Assembly (NCBI GenBank): GCA_964404745.1 | Contig: CAYOLG010000008.1 | Coordinates: 74,375-138,374 of the forward strand | DNA: 64,000 nucleotides | Direction: 5' to 3' | Source: Pelagisphaera sp964404745 | Lineage (GTDB): Bacteria > Verrucomicrobiota > Verrucomicrobiia > Opitutales > Opitutaceae | In this document: in pieces, positions 50,925 through 59,849 of the stretch | Layout: every line of letters starts with the position of its first letter | How positions within the stretch are numbered: position 1 is the stretch's first letter | Translations under genes and position numbers: made by a program | The notes under the pieces: generated by a model | The model's database searches: none | Seen by the model: the letters and a program-made list of their open reading frames with translations, nothing else | Told to the model about the DNA's origin: nothing

Positions 50925-51786
50925 GTCGCCTGCGACTTTTTCAAGTTGTATCCTTTTATTGGAGGCATTGGGGAGCGAAGCGTGACGGCGTGGTCAACAA
51001 GCTGTTCGAGCGATTGAACTTCGGGAGAGAGGTGCATTTGCCCGGACTCGAATATGGAAACATTCATCAGATCCTCGACTAGGGTGAGCATGCTTTCAGA
51101 TGCCTCGATAACCGTGGAGACTAGCTCTTTTTGGCTCTCATTGAGTGGACCAAATTTTTCGCTGTCTAAATACTGGTATATCCAGAGAATGGAAACAAAA
51201 GGGTTCAGAAGATCATGAGAGGCGACGCCTAGAAATTTGGTTTTTTGACTCGTTTTACTTATCCAATTTCTGGATGCNNNNNNNNNNNNNNNNNNNNNNN
51301 NNNNNNNNNNNNNNNNNNNNNNNNNNNNNNNNNNNNNNNNNNNNNNNNNNNNNNNNNNNNNNNNNNNNNNNNNNNNNGATGCTCGACGGGGCTGACCAGA
51401 TCTACTTGCCGCAAGGGTTTGATTATGTAGTCGTCGGCGCCTGCCTGATACGCCTAGCTCAGCGAGTTCATATTGGACAATCCGGTGAGCATGATAATCG
51501 GGATTTCTTCCAGCCGGGGAATGAGGCGAGCGTACGAGCAAAATTCGATACCGTCCATTTCCGGCATAACGATATCGCAAAGGGTGAGATCCGGTCGGTT
51601 TTCCTCTAGGTGCTAGAGGGCTTCCTCGCTGGAACAGACGCCCTCGTAAACGATATTGCCCCGCTCAAGGGCCTTCTTGACTAGTTTCCGAGATAGATGA
51701 TCATCATCGACGACGAGAACGGTGGACGTTCTCGTTTCTGGCAATACGGGCCCGGTTGAACTCGACTGTGTTTCAATTTGCGGCAT
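50925..51786 (-). pseudogene. Receiver-histidine kinase hybrid, broken
   Basis: From the ATG at 51786 the minus strand reads a receiver domain: VLVVDDDHLSRKLVKKALE, CDIVMPEMDG with the phosphoacceptor Asp, and AGADDYIIKPL. It contains two in-frame TAG codons (after SSEEAL and after NMNSLS). After a 100-N gap (51278-51377), a HisKA domain follows with the His in KFLGVASHDLLNPF and ESGQMHLSPE. The ATPase domain is missing. After a frameshift near 50985 the frame runs straight into the GspE fragment. It looks like a decayed gene in a rearranged or misassembled region. Confidence 0.78.
51278..51377. other. Third scaffold gap (100 N), not closed by a 55-bp overlap
   Basis: Unlike the other two gaps, the flanks share only GATGC, so bases may really be missing here. 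By comparison with receiver-histidine kinase hybrids, the gap should contain a short linker or coiled coil between the receiver and HisKA domains. Confidence 0.8.
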
Positions 51787-51988
51787 ACCTGCGTTCCTTA
51801 AAGGAATCTATTTACAGTTCCTGAGTAGATCGGCACACACCTCTATGGGTCTAGGAAGCAGCTATCTGGCAAAGGAGCTCTAGCATCACCAACCCGGCCT
51901 TTACTAAAGCTTAACAGTAGCTGAAGCGCATTCTTTTTGCTAACCGCTAAGAGACGCTGTGGGCAAGATGCCTGAAAATAGGAATCCG

Positions 51989-52690
51989 CTACCGTCGTCG
52001 GTTCCAATCAGAGGATTCGAAGCGGGATAGGCACTCGGATTCTATCTCCCGACTCCATTTTGGCCAGGGCACAAAGGATTTCTCAGCCTGAGCGAGAAGA
52101 GCGATTTCGTCGACAAAGCGGTTGTAGAAGAGGATCCAATCCATTTCTGGTAGGGTCGGTTTCCAGATCGAGCCCTGCATGAGGTAGCCTGATTTCGTTC
52201 GTTTCTGAGCCGCTCCCGCTACTTTGGCGGAAAGGCTTTCCAAAATAATGTCATGAATCTCAGGCTTTTCGAAGCAAACGCTGGGAAGCGATTTGGCCGG
52301 AGCCTCTCGATTGATAGTGACGCGGGCACCCAAAGATCGAAGGGCGCGGACGATACATTCATGTACGGATTTGTAGGTTTCGATGGGCTGAAGTTGGCCG
52401 AGAGGATGGGCGCTGGGTATGATCAGCGAGTAGGTCCAATCGTCGTTATGGTCGACGACTCCGCCCCCTGTCGGACGCCGGATCAGATCCGCGTTCGGAT
52501 TTGAAATTTCAGATTGGGCGTATTGGTAAGACTGACTAAGTCCGAAGGTATAGGAAGGCCGTTCCCAACCATAATGGCGAAGCCTCAATGAAGCAGGATA
52601 GGGATAGTGGTTGAGAAGAAGGGAATCCCGGGCCATATTTTCTGCCGCGAAAAGACAGGAGTCGGGAAGAATGTGCAAGGCGCATTTCAT
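51989..52690 (-). CDS. Lipoate-protein ligase A-family protein
   Basis: 233 residues of the biotin/lipoate A/B ligase fold. It has the hallmark RRPTGGGVVDHNDDWTYSL near residue 72, and EKPEIHDIILESLSAKVAGAAQKR contains the lysine that contacts the acyl group in LplA-like enzymes. LplA attaches free lipoate (or octanoate in LipM/LipL types) to dehydrogenase E2 or GcvH domains. The short length (no C-terminal domain) is like LipM/LplA-type single-domain ligases. It is on the minus strand, 64 bp after the RmlD-like gene. Whether it is a scavenging ligase or an octanoyltransferase cannot be decided. Confidence 0.82.
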   Translation of the reverse strand: MKCALHILPDSCLFAAENMARDSLLLNHYPYPASLRLRHYGWERPSYTFGLSQSYQYAQSEISNPNADLIRRPTGGGVVDHNDDWTYSLIIPSAHPLGQLQPIETYKSVHECIVRALRSLGARVTINREAPAKSLPSVCFEKPEIHDIILESLSAKVAGAAQKRTKSGYLMQGSIWKPTLPEMDWILFYNRFVDEIALLAQAEKSFVPWPKWSREIESECLSRFESSDWNRRR

Positions 52691-52753
52691 GGGAAAAGAA
52701 AAGCTGTCAAGCGAGATTTTTCTAGGCGATCGCCTTGCGTCGCAATTTGTGTA

Positions 52754-53671
52754 TCATTGCGAGTGATACCATTCGCGATATTGCATAGGAATGATGAGCG
52801 TGTCAAGATGCTCCTTGAGAGCTTTGGGTCGAGTCTTGAGTTGGCCCTCAAGCGGGGCCATATCGAGAGTGAGATCTGGAGGCCATACGGAGAAAGCCGG
52901 GTTATTGGCAAGCGTTGCTTGTTCGATACTAGAAGGCGGCAAGCCAAAATGGTCGAGCAACTGCTCTCCTATTTGGAAGCGGGAAAGGCGTTGGCTCCCG
53001 GCCCAGTGGAGCAACCCTCTAAAATCGTTTCGCTCGCACAATTCGACCAAAACGCCAGCAACGTTTTCGGTAGGGCAAGGCTGACGAAACTCATCGACAA
53101 AAAGGGGGGAGCGATAGTTTTCGCTCAAGGCTCGGAATAATTGTTCATGGAGGCTTCGGTCGCCTCGCGGGCTATTGCCGCTTAGAAGAGGTATTCGAAC
53201 GATGGATGCAAATTCAACAGCCAGCTCGAGGACGCGTTTTTCAGCTTCGACCTTCTGAATCCCGTAAAGCGAGGTCGGGGAAGTGGGGCTGCTGATGTGG
53301 TAGGGCGGATGCTTCCCATCGAAAACCTGATCGCTGGAAATATGAATGTAGCGGGCAAAGAGGTGCTTTGATAGCAGCGCTAGTTTCTCAGGTAGGTCCA
53401 CGTTGATGCGCTTGCTTAGGCCAGGATCCTTGTCGCATTGGCCAGGGGAAGACACGGCAGCGCAATTGACGATAGCATCAGGAAAAGTTTCCAGCGTGAA
53501 TGCTTCGAGAGCCGATAAATCCGATAAATCGAGACTTATTTGCCTGGCTAGTCCAGCGACTGGACCCTTGAATTCATTTACGACTCCGATCACCTCATGG
53601 GACCGAAGGCTGGCTGCCCTGGCGAAGGCGCTTCCGAGAAGTCCGGAGGCTCCAGTGAGGATGATTTTCAC
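52754..53671 (-). CDS. RmlD-like NAD(P)-dependent reductase (SDR)
   Basis: 305 residues of extended SDR type: IILTGASGLLGSAFARAAS, DLSDLSALEAF, AIVNCAAVSSPGQCDKDP, the HISSDQVFDGKHPPY motif and SLYGIQKVEAEKRVLE (catalytic Tyr/Lys). These are features of RmlD substrate-binding proteins, including dTDP-4-dehydrorhamnose reductase and its many relatives. No rmlA, rmlB or rmlC genes are near, so a role in rhamnose synthesis is not supported here. It lies in a minus-strand run with SixA and an OleD-like reductase. Confidence 0.82.
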   Translation of the reverse strand: MKIILTGASGLLGSAFARAASLRSHEVIGVVNEFKGPVAGLARQISLDLSDLSALEAFTLETFPDAIVNCAAVSSPGQCDKDPGLSKRINVDLPEKLALLSKHLFARYIHISSDQVFDGKHPPYHISSPTSPTSLYGIQKVEAEKRVLELAVEFASIVRIPLLSGNSPRGDRSLHEQLFRALSENYRSPLFVDEFRQPCPTENVAGVLVELCERNDFRGLLHWAGSQRLSRFQIGEQLLDHFGLPPSSIEQATLANNPAFSVWPPDLTLDMAPLEGQLKTRPKALKEHLDTLIIPMQYREWYHSQ

Positions 53672-53698
53672 GATTACAGTATTGGTGAAGGAGCCTCG

Positions 53699-54184
53699 CT
53701 ACTTGAAGAGTCGGTGATGGATGTGCCACTCGATTTGCCAGGGGGTGGCTTGAGAGCCCACCTTTAGTCTTCGAAGGCATAGAATGGATGCCTTCTGGAA
53801 GACTACGCATTCCAAAGTTTGCATTCCTGTAATGAGCTGAGCCGCTAAGCTGGAAAGATTCGGTTCGTGTCCAACGATCATCAGGTCGACGGTTGTACTG
53901 TCGATAATTCCCGCTGTCGCTACGGGATCGTCGTACGGCCGTAATCCATCGACGGCCTTCAGAGGAGCGTTCAATTCCAGCCCCTCAGCCAACTGCCGAG
54001 CTGTCTCGATGGCCCGCTTAAGATCGCTATGCCAAATTTCAGAGGGAGCGATCAGCGATTTTCCGTCAAGAGCCTGGCAAAGGCGACTGAGCTGGCGTTC
54101 GCCTTTGGGACTGACGGGCCGGTCATGATCTGTTTCCGCGCTCGAGGCATGAGCGTGTCGGACCATGTGCAAAGTCTGCTGCAT
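53699..54184 (-). CDS. sixA: SixA-type phosphohistidine phosphatase
   Basis: 161 residues of the histidine phosphatase superfamily. The catalytic RHG-type motif reads HMVRHAHASS. A second His lies in VGHEPNLSSLAAQLI. The RPVSPKGERQLSRL block fits SixA. SixA removes phosphate from His on proteins such as the ArcB phosphotransfer domain or NPr. It is in the same orientation and close to the RmlD-like gene (27 bp). The length is close to E. coli SixA (161 residues). Confidence 0.86.
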   Translation of the reverse strand: MQQTLHMVRHAHASSAETDHDRPVSPKGERQLSRLCQALDGKSLIAPSEIWHSDLKRAIETARQLAEGLELNAPLKAVDGLRPYDDPVATAGIIDSTTVDLMIVGHEPNLSSLAAQLITGMQTLECVVFQKASILCLRRLKVGSQATPWQIEWHIHHRLFK

Positions 54185-54286
54185 TTGTCGAGGTTGCTTG
54201 AGCCTTATCGCCCGTTGGTGAGGAGTCGCGATTTCAATGGGGGAGGTAGCGTTTTGAGTTTACTGAAGATTGAGTCGGTCATTTCC

Positions 54287-55339
54287 TTAAACCGTTTGGC
54301 CATCATCTTGATTCAGGAGGGCTTCCATTCCTCGTTTCATGGATACGCGCGGCTTGTAATAGAGGTCGCGCTTAGCGGCAGAGATGTCGAACCAATGGTC
54401 TTTGGCAAGCTCGGAAGCAACGAATCGCGTTATGGGAGGGTCGCTCTTTAGTCTGAAAACTCTCCAGGTGGCTTCCATTAGGCGACCGAAAGACATGGCC
54501 CGTTCGAAACTCAAGTTTTTTCTGATACGCGGTATCTCGCGTGAATCCAGGAGTTCGTTGATCCATTCCCAGAGCGCTACGGGTTCGTCGTTAGAGATAA
54601 AATATGCTTTGCCGCCTGGATTGTTGATTTCGTTGTCGAGGCTGGCTTCGGCCCAGAGATGAGCATCCACTACGTTTTCGATATAGGTTAGGTCGACCCG
54701 ATTCGATCCATCGCCAACGATGCGCAGGCGGCCTTTGCGGGCTCGATCGAGTACTCGCGGAACGAGATGGGCATCTCCTGGGCCCCAAATCAGATGGGGC
54801 CGTAAGGCTACGGTCTTCAAGTAGCCGGGAGGTTGTTCATTGGCCGCTAGAACGGCTCTTTCGGCGATAGCTTTGGTTGTGGGATAGGGGCAGGGGATAT
54901 CTTTTCCGTAGGGGAGCGATTCGTCTGCTCCTGACAAAGATTGCCCGTTGAAGACGACACTGGGTGTACTCGTGTAGATGAGTTTGGATACTTCGAAATC
55001 GCGGCAGCCATTGATAATCGCCTGGGTCCCCTCGACATTGGCTTTGCGAAAGTCGGAAATAGACCCCCAAATGCCGACTTTTGCGGCAGTGTGAAAAACT
55101 GTATCCATCCCGCTGCAAGCGCTGCGGGCATCACTGGCATTGGCGAGGTCGACATATTTCATCTCCACCCCGAGAGCTTCGAGATCGGGTTGAGAGCTGC
55201 GGCAGAGCCCGAAAACCTGGCACCCTTGCTCGAGGAGCCGCTGAATAAGGCGGCGTCCGACAAAGCCGCTAGCTCCTGTGACCAGTATTTTACGTGGCTT
55301 CAGGTTAGGGGGACCGTCAGTTGCGCCTGATTGCTCCAT
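54287..55339 (-). CDS. oleD: OleD-like 2-alkyl-3-oxoalkanoate reductase (NAD-dependent epimerase fold)
   Basis: 350 residues from the ATG at 55339; earlier in-frame codons overlap the opposite-strand gene. The Rossmann motif TGASGFVG is at 21-28. The OleD-like blocks are VFHTAAKVGIWGSISDF, STPSVVFNGQSLSG, DESLPYGKDI, YPTTKAIAERAVL (catalytic Tyr/Lys), RPHLIWGPGDAHLVPRVLD and GKAYFISNDEPVALWEWI. OleD reduces the 2-alkyl-3-ketoacid from OleA in long-chain olefin synthesis. An OleC homologue lies 7 kb away (62284-63945), on the other strand, but OleA and OleB are not in the window. A sterol- or 3-beta-HSD-type reductase is the alternative. Confidence 0.75.
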   Translation of the reverse strand: MEQSGATDGPPNLKPRKILVTGASGFVGRRLIQRLLEQGCQVFGLCRSSQPDLEALGVEMKYVDLANASDARSACSGMDTVFHTAAKVGIWGSISDFRKANVEGTQAIINGCRDFEVSKLIYTSTPSVVFNGQSLSGADESLPYGKDIPCPYPTTKAIAERAVLAANEQPPGYLKTVALRPHLIWGPGDAHLVPRVLDRARKGRLRIVGDGSNRVDLTYIENVVDAHLWAEASLDNEINNPGGKAYFISNDEPVALWEWINELLDSREIPRIRKNLSFERAMSFGRLMEATWRVFRLKSDPPITRFVASELAKDHWFDISAAKRDLYYKPRVSMKRGMEALLNQDDGQTV

Positions 55340-55393
55340 AGCAACTGAGGCTTGCGTGCTATCTAGGGGTGTCAAGTATCTGGATCGCGAGCT

Positions 55394-56101
55394 ATGGAAA
55401 TGGAAAACGAGAAACCGGGTAAAAGACTCATCGCCCGCGTGTCGTTTCTGGGAAAGGAAGAAGGCCAGGTAAAGCGTTTCCCTGACTTTGACAAGAGCCG
55501 GCATACGGTTCCGAAGCTCGCGAGCGACCGGGCTCAACAGTTTCTGGCCCGGCTAGCCGAACCAGAACTGAGGGAATGGGGCGAAGAGCGTTTCTCCGCT
55601 TTTCGGGACGCGATGGGATATCGGCGTAGGGAAATCGCGTTTCTGGTGGAAGGCGGAACGGGCCGGATCGAAAGCAAGGATTTCACGATCGAAAAGCGGT
55701 ATTCGCTCATTGAAGATAGCCCAGATTGCTATCTGGCGGAAACCGAGCTGCTGGGGGCTGGCGGCTTAGATCTCCTCGAGAATGCGTCTTTCAACGGAGC
55801 GGTGGGGCCGCTTTTCGAGAGCATGCGTTGCCTGTTTTCGAAAAGCGTATCGGTGGAGGGCATTATCGATGGATTAGAGGAAAAGCGATTGGAGGACTTG
55901 TCGGTTGACTATCCATCGACTTGTTCTCATTGCAACGTTCGTATCGAAAATATGAATGCGATGTTTAGATTTGACGCGATATCGCTGGAGATCGGATTTC
56001 CCGGATTCGGAACGCCGAAGCAATTAATCGATTCCTACAGAACGCTCGTCGACAGCGTGGGAGATGCGTGGCCCATCGAAGAGGCCTTGCCTGGTTTGTA
56101 G
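55394..56101 (+). CDS. Protein of unknown function
   Basis: 235 residues, soluble and acidic, with no signal peptide or membrane segment and no family that I recognise. Notable features are two Cys in STCSHCNVRIEN and a mixed alpha/beta look (EIAFLVEGGTGRIES; RYSLIEDSPDCYLAETELL). The start at 55394 could also be the ATG at 55400. It is divergent from the OleD-like gene, the two starts being 54 bp apart, so they may share a promoter region. A decayed transporter gene follows downstream on the other strand. Confidence 0.65.
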   Translation: MEMENEKPGKRLIARVSFLGKEEGQVKRFPDFDKSRHTVPKLASDRAQQFLARLAEPELREWGEERFSAFRDAMGYRRREIAFLVEGGTGRIESKDFTIEKRYSLIEDSPDCYLAETELLGAGGLDLLENASFNGAVGPLFESMRCLFSKSVSVEGIIDGLEEKRLEDLSVDYPSTCSHCNVRIENMNAMFRFDAISLEIGFPGFGTPKQLIDSYRTLVDSVGDAWPIEEALPGL

Positions 56102-56129
56102 AGCATTGCCACTCTGTTTTCCAGGGACC

Positions 56130-57780
56130 CTACTCGTGAGGTAGGGTTTGCACGATATTTCGCGGATGGTTGGAGATCCTCTCAAAGGCGTTGATAATAT
56201 CGATGTAAATAAGCTCGGAGTAAATTCCGGACTCGTGATTGATCATGCGATTGACCGATCTTTCCCGAAGCGCTTGGCGGTTGTCATCAATCTGTTTTTC
56301 TAGCTCGAATGCCATTTCGATATCGGCAGGAGATACTTTGGATTCCAACCGAGAAAGATAGAGATCAATGAATCGCTGGATGCTCCCTCCGAAATCCAGG
56401 ATTGCTTCTTCGATTTCCTGGGTGACGAACTGATTTTTTTATACCGCTCGGCGGCTCGATTGATTAGCCGATTGCAACAGTCGCAAACTTCTTCTAGCTC
56501 GGTCACCACCCTGAGATACTGGGTGGCTTTGCGTCGAGTCTCCTCACTAAGCTGAACAGAGGCGCAATGAGTCATGAACTCGAACAGCTCGGTTGTTACC
56601 GCGTTACTTTCGGTCTCCATCGCTCGCAGTTGCTCTACTTGTTTAGATAAGTCCTAGTGGGGCTTGCTATGGATGTAGAGAAATTGATCGAACATGCTCT
56701 TGCCAAGTTCGCCCAGCTTTCGAATCGCTTGCTGGGCCTCGGAAAAGTTGAGTTCGCCCGATCCCCAAGAAGTGTTGTTCAAGTATTTGAAGTGGGATAG
56801 CCTGCGTTCCGGTTTTTCTTTTACCAGCCACTCGACGAGAGAGGCAATTTTAGGCACGAAGGCTATTAGAAGGGAAATATTAACCAGGTTGAATAGGGTG
56901 TGGAATAGGGCCAGATGATTGGGAAGATCGTCAGGGTTTCCTGGCAACCTTGGCATTATGCGATCTACCAAAGCAATGAAAGGATAGAATAGGAGGAGCA
57001 TCCAGACGACGCCTAGAACGTTGAATATGAAGTGGGCTCTGGGCGCCCGTTTAGCGGCCTTGTTGGCGGTTAGCGATGCCAGATAAGCGGTTATAGTCGT
57101 GCCGATATTCTCTCCGAGTATGGTTGCTGCTGCTTGCGGGTAATCAATCCATCCCTTGTAGGCCATGGTGAGCGTTATGGCTCCTGCGACAGAAGAGGAT
57201 TGGACGATAACAGTCAGAACGATTCCGAAAAACAAGAAGATGAGGATAGGTCCGAATCCGTAGTCTCCGAACGATGCTACCCATACCAAGGCTTCTGGAT
57301 TGCTTTTAATGTCGGGAACGGAGTTTCAAGCAAACTTAGGCCCAGGAATAGCAGACCAAACCCGGTCCAGAAATTTCCCACCCCTTTGAGTCGGTCGCCC
57401 TTCATGAAGGTCATGGCGACGCCGATGCCGATCACAGGAATGGCGATTTTGGATAGGCTGAACTTGAAACCAAGGAAAGAAATGATCCAAAACGTCGTCG
57501 TCGTACCCAGATTGGCTCTCATAATGACCCCGATGGCCAGCAAAAGAGTGAGCAGGCGGGCGTGAACAAAGCTGACAACCATTACAGTGGTTGCTGACGA
57601 AGACTGGACAAGACGGGTGACGAGGAATCCCGTGGTGACTCCCGCGAGTCGATTTCCCGTCATGGACCTGAGAATGTTGCGAAGGCGTTCTCCAGAAATC
57701 TTCTAAATAGATCCGCTCATCAGACGTATTCCAAAGAGGAAAACGCGCAAACTACCTAATATCAGAAAAAAGAGGGACAT
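56130..57780 (-). pseudogene. Na/Pi cotransporter-family protein with PhoU-like tail, broken
   Basis: The complete length of a NptA-type transporter can be read from the ATG at 57780 to 56130. The N-terminal helices (FLFGIRLMSG), the paired QSSSATTVMV and QSSSVAGAIT motifs and a C-terminal PhoU-like helical region (METESNAVTTELFEFMTHC) are all recognisable. But there is a TAG in frame after GSI (near 57705) and another after SKPH (56654-56656). There is a frameshift near 57315 and one in a run of seven A near 56440 (minus strand). Either the gene is dead or the assembly carries several errors. Intact, it would couple sodium to phosphate uptake. Confidence 0.85.
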
Positions 57781-57997
57781 TTAGTTCGGCGGGGGGAGGG
57801 TGGAAAAAGTGTCCCAAACCCAAAAGGCTGCTTTAGCTAGGTAGGCAAATGAAAATTTGGTTAAATCTAGCCAGAATTGTTGGTGGTTTCGTTACGCGAA
57901 GCGATTGCGGAGAGTACATCGACTAAAGGGCAGCCATCTTTTTCTAAATAGAATGAGAGTTTCATACGTCTATCTGAGCAGAAACTCTAATTAAGCT

Positions 57998-58399
57998 ATG
58001 AAAAAACTAATTGTATCACTGATTGCCTTTGGGATGCTGGCCATTGGAGCCCGCGGAGAAGGCCTCTTTATTGATGGCGACTTCGATGACGCGAAAAAAG
58101 CGGCCAAGGCCAGCGACAAGCTGGTGATGATTGATTTCAAGGCTGAGTGGTGCGGTCCCTGCAAAATGCTGGACCGAACTACCTGGAGCGACAAAGAGGT
58201 AATCAATTCCGTTCGGGAGCGGGCCGTAGCTGTTAAGATCGATGTCGATAAGCGCGCTGATCTAGCGTCTAAATATGGTATTCGGTCCATCCCTACGATC
58301 ATTTTTACGGACGCGAATGGCGAAGAGGTATCGCGTTTTATTGGCTATCGCGATGCCGAGGGTTTTCTGAAAGAGTTCGATCGAATCGGAAACTCCTGA
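57998..58399 (+). CDS. Exported thioredoxin-family protein
   Basis: 133 residues. A signal peptide (KKLIVSLIAFGMLAIGARG) is followed by a thioredoxin fold with the active site WCGPC at 51-55, the cis-proline region GIRSIPTIIF and a trailing GYRDAEGFLKEF. It is likely a periplasmic thiol-disulfide protein, for example in cytochrome c maturation or in repair of exported proteins. It is monocistronic. A short inverted repeat (AGAGTTTC/GAAACTCT, 57956-57988) lies just before the start codon and may influence expression. Confidence 0.88.
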   Translation: MKKLIVSLIAFGMLAIGARGEGLFIDGDFDDAKKAAKASDKLVMIDFKAEWCGPCKMLDRTTWSDKEVINSVRERAVAVKIDVDKRADLASKYGIRSIPTIIFTDANGEEVSRFIGYRDAEGFLKEFDRIGNS

Positions 58400-58503
58400 T
58401 TGCCTTTTATCTTTCCGTTCTTGCCTTAAAGCCTGAGCTGCGGCTATGTCGTGCGATAATTCCTTAACCGGGAATCTCGCGAGAAAGACCAAAGCATCAA
58501 GAC

Positions 58504-59661
58504 ATGAGCGAAACTGAGGCGCTGACCCAATCCGATTCGGAGCCCGCGTATAGCAAGAGCAATCCGTTTCCGGCCCCGCTACTGAAGAAGTACAATCTTA
58601 ACGGAGAGGGCTCTGCAAAAGAGACCTTCCACGCAGAGATTTCTCTCGAGGGCTCGGGACTGTCTTACGAAGCGGGCGACGCTCTTGCGGTCGTCCCTCA
58701 GAACGCTTCTGATTTGATCGAGGATTTCTTGGCAGCGACCCGCTTGGACGGATCTGGAAGGGTGATGGTCGAGGAGGATTCCATGAGTCTGCGGGAGGCC
58801 TTGCGCGACAAGTTCGACTTGCGTATCGTTACGAAAGTGGTGCTCACCCAGTACGCGAAGCTCTGCGGCAACGATCAGCTCTTGGAAAAATGCGGCGATC
58901 GAGAGTGGGTTAAAGATTACTCTTGGGGGCGCGATTGGGTGGACGTTGTCAAAGAGTTTCCCGCTGAGGGATTGGCTGCCGAAGACTATCTCAGCTTTCT
59001 CAGACCCTTGGCAGCCAGGCTATATTCAATCGCCTCCAGCCTGAAGGCTCATCCTAGCGAGGTTCATTTGACCGTCGGAGCCGTGAGATACGAAGCGTTC
59101 GGAAGGGCCAAAAAAGGCGTTTGCTCAACCTTTATCACGGATATGTGGTGCGAGGGCGAAACAGTGGGAGTCTACTTTCACCACAACAAGAACTTTAAGC
59201 TCCCCAAGGATGGTTCTGTACCCGTCATAATGGTAGGGCCTGGTACGGGAATCGCTCCATTTCGGGCATTCATCGAAGAGCGTGTTGCATCTGGAGCGAG
59301 CGGAAAGAATTGGCTTTTCTTCGGGGACCAGCATGAGGCGACGGACTATCTCTATCAGTCTGAGTGGGATGCCTATTTGAGGCAGGGGTGCTTGCACCGA
59401 GTGGATCTCGCGTTCTCCAGGGACCAAGCCAATAAGATCTATGTTCAGGATCGGATGCGGGAGAATGCGGCCGAACTATGGAGCTGGATCGCAGATGGGG
59501 CCTATTTCTATGTCTGCGGCGATGCCAGCAGGATGGCCAAGGATGTGCATCAAGCCCTAATCGATATTGCTTCTGAGCATGGCGGCATGGGAGAAGCCGA
59601 TGCGGTCGCCTACGTGAAACAGATGCAGAAGGAAAAGCGTTACGGGCGCGACGTCTACTGA
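58504..59661 (+). CDS. Sulfite reductase flavoprotein-like subunit without flavodoxin domain
   Basis: 385 residues of the CysJ/CPR family C-terminal module: an FAD-binding domain with RLYSIASSLKAHPSEVHLTV and KGVCSTFITDM, a helical insert (about 80-165), and an NADPH-binding domain with VIMVGPGTGIAPFRAFIEER and LFFGDQHEATDYLY. It ends RYGRDVY, the usual C-terminus of these reductases. The N-terminal flavodoxin domain of E. coli CysJ (599 residues) is absent, as in other short versions. It would pass electrons from NADPH to a sulfite reductase hemoprotein. That partner is not in the window. Confidence 0.85.
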   Translation: MSETEALTQSDSEPAYSKSNPFPAPLLKKYNLNGEGSAKETFHAEISLEGSGLSYEAGDALAVVPQNASDLIEDFLAATRLDGSGRVMVEEDSMSLREALRDKFDLRIVTKVVLTQYAKLCGNDQLLEKCGDREWVKDYSWGRDWVDVVKEFPAEGLAAEDYLSFLRPLAARLYSIASSLKAHPSEVHLTVGAVRYEAFGRAKKGVCSTFITDMWCEGETVGVYFHHNKNFKLPKDGSVPVIMVGPGTGIAPFRAFIEERVASGASGKNWLFFGDQHEATDYLYQSEWDAYLRQGCLHRVDLAFSRDQANKIYVQDRMRENAAELWSWIADGAYFYVCGDASRMAKDVHQALIDIASEHGGMGEADAVAYVKQMQKEKRYGRDVY

Positions 59662-59849
59662 CGCTTTCACACAGGATACGGAGAGCGGGCTGGGTGAAAC
59701 CCAATATGGGGCTTGTTGCTGAATGCGACTCTTCAGCGCTTCAATTGGGAATGTCCGGTGGGTAGCGGTTGGATGACAATCGGGTTGCCATAAACTTTGA
59801 ACTAGGGACGATTTATTTTCTCAAGCCATCCGATTTGGATTGCCGATCA

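Noticed and set aside
50925..57780. Amber (TAG) reassignment to an amino acid
   Set aside because: Several intact genes in the window end with TAG and the affected genes also have frameshifts, so decay or sequence error explains the data better.
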